A DNA stretch of 64,000 nucleotides from Apoderus coryli (Eukaryota > Arthropoda > Insecta > Coleoptera > Attelabidae), in assembly GCA_911728435.2 (NCBI GenBank), contig OU452208.1:9610001-9674000 (forward strand), written 5' to 3'. Positions 1 to 11,349 of the stretch are shown in pieces. Both the position numbers and the translations under genes were made by a program. Position 1 is the stretch's first letter. Each line of letters starts with the position of its first letter. Below the pieces are notes generated by a model that saw only the letters and a program-made list of their open reading frames with translations, had not been told where the DNA came from and did not search any database.

Positions 1-2
1 AC

Positions 3-1538
3 TTTAAACCACTTAAGACAATGTGGAAAAAATCGTTGTTAGAATGGCGCCGTAAAAATCCATTTTGTAAATTTTCCAAAGAGCATTTTGCAAAAATCCT
101 GAATGAAGCTGTATGTTCCCTAAAGCGTGAAGTTGCATCTAGCGGATTTAAAGCCTGTGGATTGTATCCCTGGAATCCGAACTCAATCGACTACAGCAAA
201 TGTTTAGGTAAGAAGTACCCAAAAGTAGCGCGTTCCATTGTTGAAAAAACTGGGAGGAGTGAGACTGATAATAATAGCGTCTTAAGTTACCAAAAGTTTA
301 CTGAAATACTCGGGATGAGTAAATCATTAGAACTAGAGAATTCTAGCGCTTCATTTACTGGGTGTGATGAAACTTGTGAAAATTTTCTACTACTGCAAAA
401 ACTGAAAATGTATTTTAAATCTGAAACTGAATTTAATGAAGATAATTATACAATAGAGATAGTACCAGAAGATTTTAATGATAGCCTAGTACATTACAAT
501 GATGAAATATTTTTAAATGAAGATACTATACAAGATATACCTATTGTTTTTGATGAAGAACATCCTTTGGATGACCCAAACATTAGTACAAAAAAAATTG
601 TCATACTAGAAAATAAAATTCTCACAAAAGCCTCTCCTTGCTTGAGTATTGTAAAGCCTAAATTAACTGAAATACCTGATACATCAATAAATATACAAGA
701 ACAATTGGAATTTCAAAAAGAAGAATCACTAGAAATTGACGTAGTAAATTTGACCGATATAAAATTTCAACAGTACTCTAAGCAAAGCAATGTAAGTGGG
801 ACGCAAGAAGAAGTCAATAAGGAAAATAATAAAACCCAAAACAACTGTGAAAAAACCTCAGACATAAATGAATTTTTGATACATATGAAAACGCCGGAAA
901 GAACAGGTAAACGACAAACGGAGAGAACCTCATTCGTACTTACCTCAACGGTTTATAAAAGGCAAATGGAAGAAAAGGAAAGAATTAAAGAAGACAAAGA
1001 AAAGAAGAAAGAAGACAATAAACAAAAAAGATTAGATAAGCAACAGATAAAAAAGGATAAAGAACTAAAAAATAAGTTTGAAAAGAGGAAACCTCTAAAA
1101 ACCTTGAAAAACCAGCCAAAGAGTAGAGATTCTGACAACACTTCTCTAAATAAATCTGTTATACCTCATAAAACGTCCGGTTTCAATGCCAAATCTAACT
1201 GCACTCCTTGTAAAAGCTTTGATACTACCAACAATAATAATATCTTACAAAATTCCACCGACATTATTATAACTCCGACCATAACAACTAATGTTTCTCA
1301 CATAAGAAATCTGTTTGAAGAGAGTCCTGAACGGCCATCACCACAACGTTTACCAGAAAACAATACGGTCGTTCCGCGAGGGCTATGTTTTATTTGTACG
1401 AATAATATTTATAGAACAAACATAGGAATAAAATGCCAAAACTGTACTAGGACGTATCATGTTAGCTGCTTAACTAAATACAAAATGTATAAAGAAAAGT
1501 TTATTTGTACCACTTGCATAAAATGTAGACCCAATTAA
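3..1538 (+). CDS. pogo/Tigger-like transposase, C-terminal part with PHD-like zinc finger (5' end outside window)
   Basis: The frame is open from the left edge of the window, so the ATG at 21 is internal and the protein starts upstream. The first ~60 residues (FKPLKTMWKK, then LEWRRKNP and GFKACGLYPWNP) resemble the end of the DDE domain of pogo/Tigger/jerky-type transposases. The catalytic part would lie upstream. A long acidic, low-complexity linker follows, then a Lys/Glu-rich helical stretch (about residues 310-365) typical of charged coiled coils. The last ~50 residues carry a Cys/His array, CFIC, then CQNC, HVSC and CTTC, spaced like a PHD/RING-type finger, so a chromatin- or protein-binding role is possible. 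There is no stop or frameshift over ~1.5 kb, which suggests a young element or a domesticated gene. The family assignment is by motif only. Confidence 0.72.
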   Translation, partial: FKPLKTMWKKSLLEWRRKNPFCKFSKEHFAKILNEAVCSLKREVASSGFKACGLYPWNPNSIDYSKCLGKKYPKVARSIVEKTGRSETDNNSVLSYQKFTEILGMSKSLELENSSASFTGCDETCENFLLLQKLKMYFKSETEFNEDNYTIEIVPEDFNDSLVHYNDEIFLNEDTIQDIPIVFDEEHPLDDPNISTKKIVILENKILTKASPCLSIVKPKLTEIPDTSINIQEQLEFQKEESLEIDVVNLTDIKFQQYSKQSNVSGTQEEVNKENNKTQNNCEKTSDINEFLIHMKTPERTGKRQTERTSFVLTSTVYKRQMEEKERIKEDKEKKKEDNKQKRLDKQQIKKDKELKNKFEKRKPLKTLKNQPKSRDSDNTSLNKSVIPHKTSGFNAKSNCTPCKSFDTTNNNNILQNSTDIIITPTITTNVSHIRNLFEESPERPSPQRLPENNTVVPRGLCFICTNNIYRTNIGIKCQNCTRTYHVSCLTKYKMYKEKFICTTCIKCRPN

Positions 1539-1694
1539 GATTAACAAGTTTTTTTCTTTTATTGTTTACCTAGGTAAATGATTTTTGTTTTTTTTCAAGA
1601 ATGTGTATTTTATTTCAAAGAATAATAGTATTTTTAGTTTGTAATTCACAGGTCTTTTGTGTTTTGTACGTATTAATAATAATAATTTATTTTG

Positions 1695-1700
1695 AATAAA
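1695..1700 (+). promoter_or_regulatory. candidate polyadenylation signal AATAAA
   Basis: AATAAA lies about 155 bases after the stop of the pogo-like ORF, in an AT-rich 3' flank. AATAAA is frequent by chance in such sequence, so the assignment is weak. Confidence 0.3.
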
Positions 1701-1874
1701 ATAAATGCTTTTTTTATACTGATTTTTTAGTTTAAATCAGATACCTAGGTAAGTAGGAACTTAGTAGAAATATTAATTGTAGAAGTGTAGGTAATAGTTT
1801 AAAGTATTAACATTAAATTAGCTATATAGGTCACTACCTAAGTATCTAGGTCCTTAATTGCCACATAATATTGG

Positions 1875-2122
1875 GTGCCAATAATTGGAAAATATATAGT
1901 GCCAATTAATAGCGTATGACTGCCAATAATTGGAAAATTTGAATTTTCGCAAAATTAATTTTAATTCAGCGTTAGCAATCAAGATATGGTCAAAAAATAT
2001 TCAAATAAATGGTCTTAAATTGATAAGGATTCGGGAAAAAAATATATCAACCGTATGAAATGCACATTATTATTTTTAAGTTAGTTTTATTACTACGGTT
2101 CCCTTAGAGTGCCAATCATTGG
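1875..2122. repeat. scattered short palindromic motif CCAATNATTGG
   Basis: The motif TGCCAATAATTGG occurs at 1876 and 1921, with a partial copy (TGCCAATTAAT) near 1900 and a variant GTGCCAATCATTGGG at 2109. Two copies share the longer string with GAAAAT after the palindrome. It may be a subterminal repeat of a decayed transposon. No TIRs were identified. Confidence 0.4.
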
Positions 2123-2129
2123 GTAGTTT

Positions 2130-3290
2130 ACCCTAGGCATTTTGATTAATGACAGTAAGGGCCATACAATTACTGGTGACTTAAAATTATTATTACGGTT
2201 CACACCCCAGTAAATCATTAAAAATATTCTTAAAAACTGGACATGATTTTAGTGTGATTTAAAATGATAATGTCTGACATAAATATGACAATCAATTTAT
2301 TTTAATAAACCTAAAAGGGCCGGAAATTGAATGAACTTGTAGCATTGAGAAATCGACAATGAATATGCTTCAAGAAAAAGAATACAGTTTTGCCTGATCT
2401 GATTTGAAGCAGCGTAAAAGATGAACTGTTTGGACTTCTATGCAACTAAATGATGTGAGATTTTCACATGACCTAATAACAATGCAAGACAAATTAAGAA
2501 ATAATAATAAAATAATAAGACCCACATGATTCTGTTTTCTCAAGAAGGAAGGAAGGGATTTTTCGTGTTTACACCAATGTGTTTGATGGAAATTTACACA
2601 ATTATCAACAAATGCTTTGAAATCATCATATTTCTGAAGCTGAACTTAATTTTCCTTTTTCTGACATTTGTTGAACTTTCGCACTTTTCGCGTCATGAGA
2701 AATTTTGAACTCAATGGCTTTAAATAGATCAAACTCGATTTGATACATATTATAACACTTTTCTAGAAGTCATTTGTCGTTAAATTCCATATCTTTGTAC
2801 TTCTCACCGTTCTGCTCATTCATGTTAAAAGCTCAATCTTGGAGAATGTCTGCAAGTTCTTTAATCTGGGTTTCCTGCGTTAAAATATAGTTCCTTTCTT
2901 TCTTCACAAAACGACATATTGCTTGCTATTTTTAGTGTTTCTTGGTACATTAGGTATTTGTTACTTTTTCTTCTATGGATTCTGTTCCAAAGCGCGAAAT
3001 TTTTTTGTACTCAAAAAATCTTTCATATAATGAGATTGTCATAATGACATGTTACTCAAATCAAGGGCATTGGTCATGGCGTTGTTTGGGGGTTAGTATG
3101 AAAAAATAAATCTTAATTCCCAGATTTATTTTTTTAACCGTCAGACTGTGTCATTATTTGTGTCAATCAACAATAAAAAGTTGGAGGGTTGTTTTCGACA
3201 GCTACTAGCATAATTTTCGATAGCTGCAAGGGTTGTTTTCACTGTAATCATGAGAAAACAATATAGGTACCTAGCTAAATGTATAAGTAA
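2130..3290. other. no gene seen
   Basis: AT-rich sequence with only short chance ORFs. Nothing recognisable was found on either strand until LINE homology begins near 3298. Confidence 0.5.
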
Positions 3291-3297
3291 TAGTGTG

Positions 3298-4252
3298 GAG
3301 TTCCGCAGGAGACTGGTTGGCGACCCATCCTGTTTTTGATGTATATAAACGATATGTACAATCTCGATGTGTCTGGTGAAATCCTTTCATTTGCGGATGA
3401 CACTTCAATCTTTTACCGAGGTCCATCTTTGCAATCTGCTCAAACAGCAGCAGAAAAGGACCTTGAATTGATGAAATCGTGGCTAGATGAAAAACAGCTT
3501 ACAATTAATGTCGTGAAAACGAATTACATCCCATTTTCAAGATATGAAACACAATTCCTTTCAAGTTTTTAAGCTTGAAAGAGCAAAACTGCGCAACTTG
3601 CAGTATGCACCCTAAAACATCTGTCCGCTATATAGGGGTGGAGCTTGATGACCACTTAAAATGGAATGTACATATAGGCTATGGTTACAAAAAAAAAAAT
3701 TAAGATTTATATTGTAAAAATTTAGACAATTGTGGAGGCATATCTTAAATGATAAGCAGTTAAAAATAATTTATCATGCTTTGGTTGAGGGTCGTTTAAT
3801 TTATGGCATAACAGGTTGGGGAGGAATTTATAACACGCATTTAAAAAGTTTAGAGACGTTGCAAAAAACATTTTAAAAAATTCTGATTAACAAATCCAGA
3901 CGGTATCCCACAGAATATGTTTGCTGAGACAGTGATCAATCTGTATGACATCCGCCAACTGTTCTGTTTTAGAATGCTGATTTATCAGTATAGAAACAAG
4001 TCTTCTCTTGATCCAATCGTACATAGTTATCACACCCAACATAGGTCTAAACGCGAGATAAACACGGCAATGGCACAAAAGACAATTGGACATAGAACAT
4101 ATTACTTTCTGGCTCCTAGAGTTTTTATAGAGCTACTTAATACAATAAAGAGTGCGAATTCTATTTATTTGTTCAAACGAAGATTAAAGTTGTGGTTCTC
4201 AGGTAGTCCTAGGCAAGAGATCTATAAATGGCTGAGCTTTGGAGGCTGTTAA
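3298..4252 (+). pseudogene. LINE reverse transcriptase relic (jockey-like)
   Basis: Coding homology begins at GVPQETGW, a decayed copy of the LINE RT motif GVPQG(T/S)xLGP, and runs through FLMYINDM to the catalytic box SFADDTSIF (3336-3572). The KQLTIN segment follows. The frame then breaks several times (3573-3910), and the C-terminal region resumes at 3917-4252 with YRNKSSLD and a YFLAPR block typical of the end of LINE ORF2. The 5' end is missing (no endonuclease and no RT N-terminus). The closest relative in the window is the relic at 57945-59225, which shares the layout YVNDL...FADDT. It is non-functional. Confidence 0.82.
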
Positions 4253-4302
4253 CTGTCTCGATGTTGTTATTGTTAATTTTACAGTATACTTTAAGTTACA
4301 TA

Positions 4303-4972
4303 GATACTTAACAGTTTTTTTGTACGATCGACCTTTTTTGATTGTTTACCGTGTCTGTCTTTATGACAGTAAGTGACATTTACTGGCTGACAACCCAAAC
4401 ACGACGGTAAGTAATTCACTTACCGTTCAGAGAACGGTAAGTAAATTCACGACGGTATATCATTGCGCATTTATGCTGACGTCATTATTTTGATTTTTAA
4501 ATTGTATATTAAACGGCATGAGGTATGAACTTTTATAAGCATTTTCATACCGTTCTCTGGAATTATAGCGGCTATTCCAACATTCCATGCTTCATCAAGA
4601 GATTCACATTCAAAGTCACTCATTTTCAATAATAATACTTATTTAAATAAGTTTTGACAAATACATGACATAAAAAATACGATAACAATCATAACAATAA
4701 CAATTAGTGCCATGACAACGTTCAACTGCAATTTTGTAGAGGGTATTCAGCTAACCTGAATTTGTATTTAATTGAAAATATTAATTATTAAAAATAATAA
4801 AATTGCAATTTCAGCTATTTCGATCGTACAAAAAATAGTATAAGCATCTCAAACAGTAAGTAGTTTACCGATCTCCTCCAATTTTGGCGACTTCGCTTCG
4901 CTCAGTCGCCAAACATTGTCGTCGATCGGTAAACTACACTTACTGTTCTCAATACTTAATATACTATAGTGT
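4303..4972. mobile_element. hairpin-bearing TIR element, copy A (unclassified, non-autonomous)
   Basis: An inverted pair TTTTTTTGTACGATCGA (4315-4331) and its complement (4820-4836) bounds a ~500-bp AT-rich body; weaker matching extends the pair to about 28 bp. Directly outside the right TIR is a long nested hairpin. The outer arms are about 4836-4873 and 4923-4967, with AACAGTAAGT..GTTTACCGAT on both sides, and an inner stem TTGGCGACT/AGTCGCCAA spans 4884-4912. The body carries repeated ACGGTAAGTA motifs and a smaller inverted pair CAGAGAACGGTA (about 4428 and 4549). There is no coding capacity. The same architecture, in reverse, occurs at 49838-50403. The superfamily is not recognised. Confidence 0.6.
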
Positions 4973-4974
4973 AT

Positions 4975-6028
4975 GTATATTTTAATTTCTAATTGTTCTT
5001 TTTAGTACAAATGTCACAGATGGTTGCTTTTGTAATGATATTTTGAGGATCACTTTGTTTGCATCTGGAAGAAAATACCACGTACTAGTGCATGTACTTC
5101 CTATGGTGGCTTCAAGACGTGAACAGGACCATGTTTATTTGTCAACTTCTGTAAAATTGATCAATAAATTTATTATTGTAATTTGTTTTTGTGACAAATA
5201 AAAATAATAAAATAATATTCAATCAATTTTATGCAAAAACTAAACCAGGGCAATTAAGAGAATTCTCGTAACATTTCTATTTAGAATTTGTTGTTTTACT
5301 ATTTCTAACCAATTATCGGCATATCTAATAATTTCTGTCAATCATTTGAATAAAATATAGCCGTATTATTTCCTCCTTTTCTTATTCGTATGCCACTCAA
5401 ACTAATATCTTGATTAATCAGATAAAAATAAAAGGGATGAACATAGTAAATAGGATAGAGTCATAATAATGATAGTCTTTTTCGTCTATTTGTCGTAATT
5501 ATATAATGAATCTGTCTACAATTTTCCCGTTAACCGAAGCAATTGACAATCATTGTTCTTTTCAGATTCAGTACCTATGTCTTTAGCAATATACGTAATT
5601 TTAAAACAACAGGTTTAGTTGTAGGTAATTTAGCTTGGGTTTCAGTTGTCCGGTCAGAATTACAAACAGTTTAATGACAACAAATCTTAATAATTGAAAG
5701 GTAAGGGAAAAACTCTAATAATAAAAACCACCAAAAACTACCTTAAAAAAACCTTGAAAACCCCAGATTTTGTGTTACATAAAACGAGCAACAAATAACA
5801 GTTAACATTTGCAAGAAAAAATAAAACATGCTGAACCTTACGAAGAAATCATTGTCCAAGCACCCTAAATGCAGTTAAAACACACGATATTACATTAAAC
5901 AATTCCTGCTTTCCTTGTTTAATTAAGTAGAGAAATTTGATCATTAAAAAATTTTTTAATATCGCTTCGTTTTCGAGAAATTTTATTTATTTGTTCGAAT
6001 CCCTGTAGATGCAATATTACAATTAAAA
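4975..6028. other. no gene seen
   Basis: AT-rich, no ORF of note and no recognisable element. A few short A- and T-runs only. Confidence 0.5.
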
Positions 6029-6029
6029 T

Positions 6030-6235
6030 ACAATACTCTCAAAGATGGTACTGTGGCGTCATTGATAGAGCCATCGCTTGGCATGTAGAAGGTTATGGTT
6101 TCGAATCCCAGCTCTGGCAATACTTTTTTTTCTGAAAACAATACAATTCTTATAATAATAATTATTATTAAAATTCTGTTTCGTTACGCAGGTCATATAT
6201 TTTTAATTATATTATAAGTTTTGGGGTGACAACCG
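6030..6235 (+). mobile_element. tRNA-derived SINE, copy 1
   Basis: The head is tRNA-like. A candidate A box GTGGCGTCATTGATAGAGC (about 6052-6070) is followed about 30 bases later by a B box GGTTTCGAATCCC, then AGCTCTGGCAAT and a T-run. The tail, with ATTATTATTAAAATTCTG then TTTCGTTACGCAGGTC, recurs in the copies at 23770-24020 (+) and 44235-44480 (-). It would be transcribed by RNA polymerase III from the internal boxes and mobilised by a LINE in trans. Confidence 0.62.
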
Positions 6236-6239
6236 ATTT

Positions 6240-7400
6240 TTTTACATTTTATTATAATTTTTTTAATAATTTTATTTTTACATGAGGATTCACAAGCTTC
6301 CTTTGGCGTTTGGTGGCCACTGGCACACAGAATCTATTGTGGAACAATCTGAAAATCTGGTGTAGTACGTAGGTCGACGGGACAAAATCGGCTAAAATGT
6401 TTTCACGGATCTAATACTCTCGGTTATACCGGAAGTAGGTGTCAACTTCCTTATTTGAAAATTTATGTGAAGACGGTTTATCGAGAAAAAAAGTTACACA
6501 GGAAAACTAACATCATTAAATAGAAGTACTATGTAGAGTTGCTATTACCTGTGTTTTTATCATTATAAATTAAATTATTAAAATAGAAGTTTAAATAGCT
6601 TAAAACTTGAATCCTATAAACATCAGGTGCGCTCTAACTGGTTACAAATATTTATATGAAAATGAATAATTCATAAGACGCTCTGTATCGTGCAGGCATA
6701 TTTATAATATTTGTAAGATGAATTAAAACAAGCTTAATTAAGAGTATATTTAATTGATGGCAAATATTTTTTGAAAATATGTTTCGATATGTTATATAAA
6801 TGAAAATAATATTATACGACCGGTTATGGAGGTATTATTTTTTTAAATATCATATCGGTAATGTCTTAATTACTGAAACATTGTTAGTACTTGTGAGAAT
6901 TATTTCTTGTATTCGAAACTCATTAGTAATATATAAGCTTGGGAAAAGGTCATATTATAGCATTGGCGTAGTAAGTGAAGTGAAGGTAAAGAGATAAAAT
7001 ATATTTTTGATTTTTTCTTGCTGTAAATTACATATTTCTTGTTGCCATTATCTCTTTTAATGATGTGTGATTAGAAAAATACTCGCAATTTTATTAAAAT
7101 AATAAGTGTTGTAGTGCTTAGAAAATTATAAAAATTTGAATGAGTATTGCTGAGTGTGTTGACGATATAATGTAAAAATATTTTGAAGAAATTCAAATTA
7201 GTTAAGTTCCATGCAAGTATTTGCGGCTTTTATCTATTTTGTGGTGGTAGAAAAAAGTTTATTTATTTTTGTATTATTCTTGAACCGCTATTCTAATTTT
7301 TTTCAGTTTTACTTTTTTCTTGGGGTGTTCGGTTCTTATAAAAATTCCTCTTTATTCTACATAAAAATATTCATATTTATTTTCGTCACACCGAAATCAA
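6240..7400. other. no gene seen
   Basis: Very AT-rich. The short ORFs at 6800-6997 and 7211-7423 are Phe/Tyr/Ile-rich chance frames without recognisable domains. Confidence 0.5.
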
Positions 7401-7402
7401 AA

Positions 7403-7444
7403 CAAACGACGTTTCGTTACTAATTAGTAACTTCCTCAGGTTGA
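7403..7444 (-). ncRNA. hammerhead-ribozyme-like motif (type I)
   Basis: On the minus strand the order is CTGAGGA, then stem II (GTTACTAATTAGTAAC, a perfect palindrome), then GAAA, C, GTC and GTTTG. This matches the hammerhead core CUGANGA, stem II, GAAA with an NUH (GUC) cleavage triplet and a minimal stem III (ACGU). Stem I is short (CAAC against GTTTG). Type I hammerheads with very short stem III are known from the terminal repeats of Penelope-like elements. No PLE coding sequence is adjacent here. Confidence 0.5.
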
Positions 7445-7600
7445 AACATTTTTTTTTTCCTTTTTCTTTCTAACACAAATTCCAATACGTCAATATCAAT
7501 AAAAGAACAAACAATTTTCATTATATTTACAAACACATTTAAAACATTCAAATATAATAAAATACATATTTATTTAAAAAGATAGGAAAAATATTGCCTG

Positions 7601-7658
7601 ATATGTTGTATTGAAAGTATTGTATTGAAAATATTCCAATACTTTCAATACAACATAT
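7601..7658. repeat. 22-bp perfect inverted repeat
   Basis: Arms 7601-7622 and 7637-7658 (ATATGTTGTATTGAAAGTAT plus two bases, and the complement) are separated by 14 bases. They lie just upstream of the LINE ORF1 start at 7703. They may be part of its 5' UTR or of an older element. Confidence 0.55.
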
Positions 7659-7702
7659 TATAGTCCTTTTGCATTTAATATTGTCCTGGCAGCAAGTTTA
7701 AT

Positions 7703-9110
7703 ATGGATATTCCTGAAAATCTACTCGAGGATCAGACAAATGTATATGCATTGTTACTGAAAGCTTTACGAACTCAAACTACAGTTATTTCTGAGAAAAT
7801 AGAAACGTCTGCAGCTGTTTTTCAATACAGTATTGAAGTTACAAATAGCGAGGTTCAAGTTTTGAAGCAGAGGTGTACGCAGCTAGAAAAGCAACAACGT
7901 AAAAATAGTTGGCGTAAAAAACTTAAAACAAAATTGCGACGAGTTGTTAGTGAGTTCTATACAGTTGTTAAATAGATTACTAAACACTAACTTAGAAGCA
8001 AAAGATATCAACAATATCTTTCGTCTCCTAAAAAGTGAAAAAGCTCCAATACCTGACGAAAAGAACGTTAATTAACAACAAAGGGAATCTGAGGAAGCTA
8101 AAAGATCATGGAATAGCTATTTCTAATGATGTTTCGAAAGAAGAACGTGAAGATCAAAAAGTTCTAAGGTCGCAAAAACTTGACGCGAAGATTGTTGGTG
8201 ATAAACTTATTGAAGATAATGGGTACTCAGTGGAATTTTCGAAAAATTTAGATTTTAGGGAAATTTTATCAGGAAAATTGTTTAAGATGCTTTGGCACAA
8301 GCTAATGAGTTGCCTAAAAAATCCAACCAAAAAAAGCCGGATCGACGCCAGCATCACAAATTGGTAGTACTAAAACTAATTTGGTCCAAGACAGTGCAAC
8401 TGGAAGACCCAAACGTAAAAGGCCTAAATTTAAATATAGCCCTATTCCTACTAGAAGTGGGGTTGTTGGGAGTGGTAAAAAGAAGTAACATTATAGTCTT
8501 CTGTATATTTATTCCTAATTGAAAATTGCAAAGTTATGTGTATGTTTGGTTTTGTTTGAGGAAATTTGTATATTGTTATATTATTTTATATTGGCTGTAA
8601 TTTTTCTTAGTAGTACTAGTAGTTACCTATGCAATTAGCAAATAGTTTGGTACCCAATAAACAGATGAAATCAATAAAATGTGCTTTCTATAAGATCAAG
8701 TATGGCTTTAATGAATTCTATAATTTTTTTTCACAAAATAATTTTGATTGTATAGGCGTCTCAGAAACGTGGCTGTCCGATAACATAACTGACGATCAAG
8801 TTAAAATTGAGGATGTTGTTAGAATAGTTCAGAAATCATGTTTGAGATCTGTCTACGGTATCAGAAAATTTGCTAGGTGGTTACCAATGGAGTCCAGAAG
8901 GCATATAGTTGCATGCTGCCGTCTTGTACCACTCTGTTTTGATTCACAAGCATCCTCCTCACTTACTTAATAAAATATCGTTTAGATCGGATGTACACAA
9001 CCTAAATCTTAGATATAGGGGTCTTTTATCTCCTCCATTACATAGAACAGTCCTATTCAATACGTCTTTTACCTATAACGTTTTCAGCTTAAGTATATAA
9101 TAAGATTCCC
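7703..9110 (+). pseudogene. LINE with ORF1 and an internally deleted ORF2
   Basis: 7703-7975 encodes an ORF1-like start (MDIPENLLEDQ, then a coiled-coil-like stretch up to LEKQQRKN). After a frameshift the ORF1 C-terminal half continues through 8367 and beyond. ORF2 begins near 8629 with an APE-type endonuclease segment (IGVSETWLSDN), but most of ORF2 is deleted near 8825. The remainder is the extreme C-terminus (HNLNLRYRGLLSPPLHRT, 8909-9100), typical of jockey-superfamily LINEs. The EN-to-C-terminus junction removes the rest of EN and the whole RT. It is non-functional. Confidence 0.75.
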
Positions 9111-9605
9111 ACCTTTTTCAAATGTTCAAAATTAAGTACATGTAAATCTCATATGAAACAATTGTTAATAAATCATGGTTGACTTATTTATTTTTTTTTA
9201 TTTCTTCTTAAAAATATTTTTGGGTACCAAATATTATTATTACGTAAATACATGGGTTTGGAGAAAAGTAAATTTTAGTGTCAGTTATTGGTAAAATTAA
9301 ATACCAGTTATACTGCCTTTTTAAGCTTTTTTGTAGTTCTGCCATTTAATACATTGATTTATTTATTTTTAATAATTATTTTGAAATTGTAATATTTATC
9401 TATATGGAATGAGCTACAAATAAAATATATTATTAATTTATCTATATATCTCTTTGGGTTTTGGTTCGTTTACAATTAAAACTTTTTTTTTGAATGTCTA
9501 CTTGTTGTTTAAAACAATGAACTATTATTATTACAGTATGTACAAATATATGTTTTTGTCCTGTTCTGTTTTTGTAATTGAGATAATAGTCTGATTTGTA
9601 AATTG

Positions 9606-9652
9606 TATATACTTGAAGAAGGCAAACAAACATTGCCGAAACGTTGTATATT
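9606..9652 (+). ncRNA. degenerate hammerhead-like motif
   Basis: ATATAC precedes TTGAAGA (core C3 changed to T). Stem II follows as GGC..GCC with an 11-base loop, then GAAAC, GTT and GTATAT. ATATAC can pair with GTATAT as a 6-bp stem I flanking the GUU cleavage triplet, which supports a hammerhead origin despite the core change. It is probably inactive or weak. Confidence 0.42.
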
Positions 9653-9659
9653 AATAAAT

Positions 9660-11000
9660 AATAAAACATATAATAATAAAAATAAGAACACACATAAAAA
9701 CACTTTATTTTTATTAAAAAAAACAGATATATTTCTATTTAAATATGTCATTGGGCTATTCGTTACTATGTTTTGAATGAAACTGTTTAGTCCACCTAGA
9801 TTTCTCTAGAGCTTCCATTTAAAGTTTCTGGGTCTTTCTGATGCCACATTAGCTCTACTGAATGATTATCTGCGTAAATGGCTCCACTCTGTCGACACGT
9901 CTCATGGACATTCGTCTCAAAAGGAAGTCCAGGCTTCAACTTAGAATTTGTTATTATAAATACTGTTTTTTAGTTCATTGTTGCGTTATTGTTTATGCTC
10001 CTAACCCAATAAAATTGTTTAAACGTTCAAAATGCATAATCCAAAACAGTATCCAACACGGCTAAAAATGCTCCAACTTCAGGGAGAATATCTGCTACTA
10101 ACTGGTTAAAATAAACCTTTTAATTACGTTGTTATTGTATATTTGCTCTAGCTCTTGTGTTCGGTTGTATAGCATAGTATAGCTGTATAGCATAGTATAG
10201 ATAGCTAGTCTATAGTTGTATAGCAGATATCAGTTCTTATCTAAAGTAAGAGAAGCAGGAAGAGCTGTGAGATACCCCTGCGCTAACTTAAATAACTCTT
10301 CCATTTGACTTACAGTTCGTGAAAATCAAAAGTTACACTAGTTCTTGTACTCAACTCAACTCAAGAAAGAAAGAAAAACCAACTTCTGTAAATCATATCA
10401 CGGCCTTTGTTCTTGTTTCTAGGCAATTCCCTTGGCTAAATAGTCGACATGGCAAAAAAACAAGTTCGGTGGTTAGTTTTTTCTCAGACAAACCCAACCC
10501 TTTAGAAATTTGTTTCCATAAATTATACACTAAAAATTTGCAATATTTTAACCAGAATTAATGCTTAAAACCACACAAGAAGATTTATTTTAAAACAAAT
10601 AAAAAACTTAAAAGAGAGAAAATAAAAACAAACGCAGGGAAAGCAAGAAACCAGTTTCACCCTAAAATATATGTTACTGGCAAATGCAATTTCAGAGGAT
10701 TTTCAGTAGTGTAAAACCATGTCGTTAGAGGGTATCTGAGATAGATCGCTGTTCTTAGGAGTGTCGGCTTATCCTGGGGCCATGTAAATTTTGGCAATCA
10801 TTCCAAATATAAAATGCCGAACAACAGAACGAAAGACAAAGTAAAGTAGAAGAAGCAAAAAAAAGGTAGAAATGTTGAGTTTCGATGAAATTTATGGTAA
10901 ATATTGTATTATCGTGAAGATCATTGATTAAATACGCTGAATATACTGGGTGGTTCAATGTCTACTTATAAGTGCAGAGAATGGCCAATGTAATAATATA
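9660..11000. other. no gene seen; one short tandem repeat
   Basis: There is no recognisable coding region. Around 10168-10205 an 18-19 base unit (TGTATAGCATAGTATAGC) is repeated about twice. The rest is AT-rich unique-looking sequence. Confidence 0.45.
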
Positions 11001-11213
11001 CAGGGTGAGTCTTGTAGCAGGACTGTAAAAACTTATAGAATATAATTTTTTAGGATAAAAATCTTATTCAAACATATTATTATATCCCTGGAAGTTTTGT
11101 TTCACATGGTGTCATGATTTTTTTCGGTTTCTTTAACTTTTCTTCAACACTTTTAGGAATATGAAATGGATTACAATTATTTAATACACTTGTTACACGT
11201 CAAAAAATATCAG

Positions 11214-11262
11214 GTAAACACGAACCCCAAAAATATGGTATATTTTTGGGGTTCGTGTTTAC
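11214..11262. repeat. 22-bp-arm perfect palindrome
   Basis: GTAAACACGAACCCCAAAAA plus TA (11214-11235) is perfectly complementary to 11241-11262, with only 5 bases between. It lies between a CAGGGTGAG end-like string (about 11000) and the Tc1-like relic that follows. Such a near-perfect hairpin must be recent or selected. Confidence 0.7.
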
Positions 11263-11349
11263 TGAATTTGAGCCTCTCGACCTTTTTGGTGCGCCGTATC
11301 TGTTTTTTATTAAATCATAATTTAGAATCTGTGTTTAATTTAGAAATTT

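Noticed and set aside
953..1141. Minus-strand ORF, Ser/Phe/Leu-rich
   Set aside because: Antisense shadow of the Lys/Glu-rich stretch of the pogo-like ORF.
7211..7423. 70-aa ORF rich in Phe and Tyr
   Set aside because: Low-complexity AT-rich frame, no domain; it overlaps the hammerhead-like motif.
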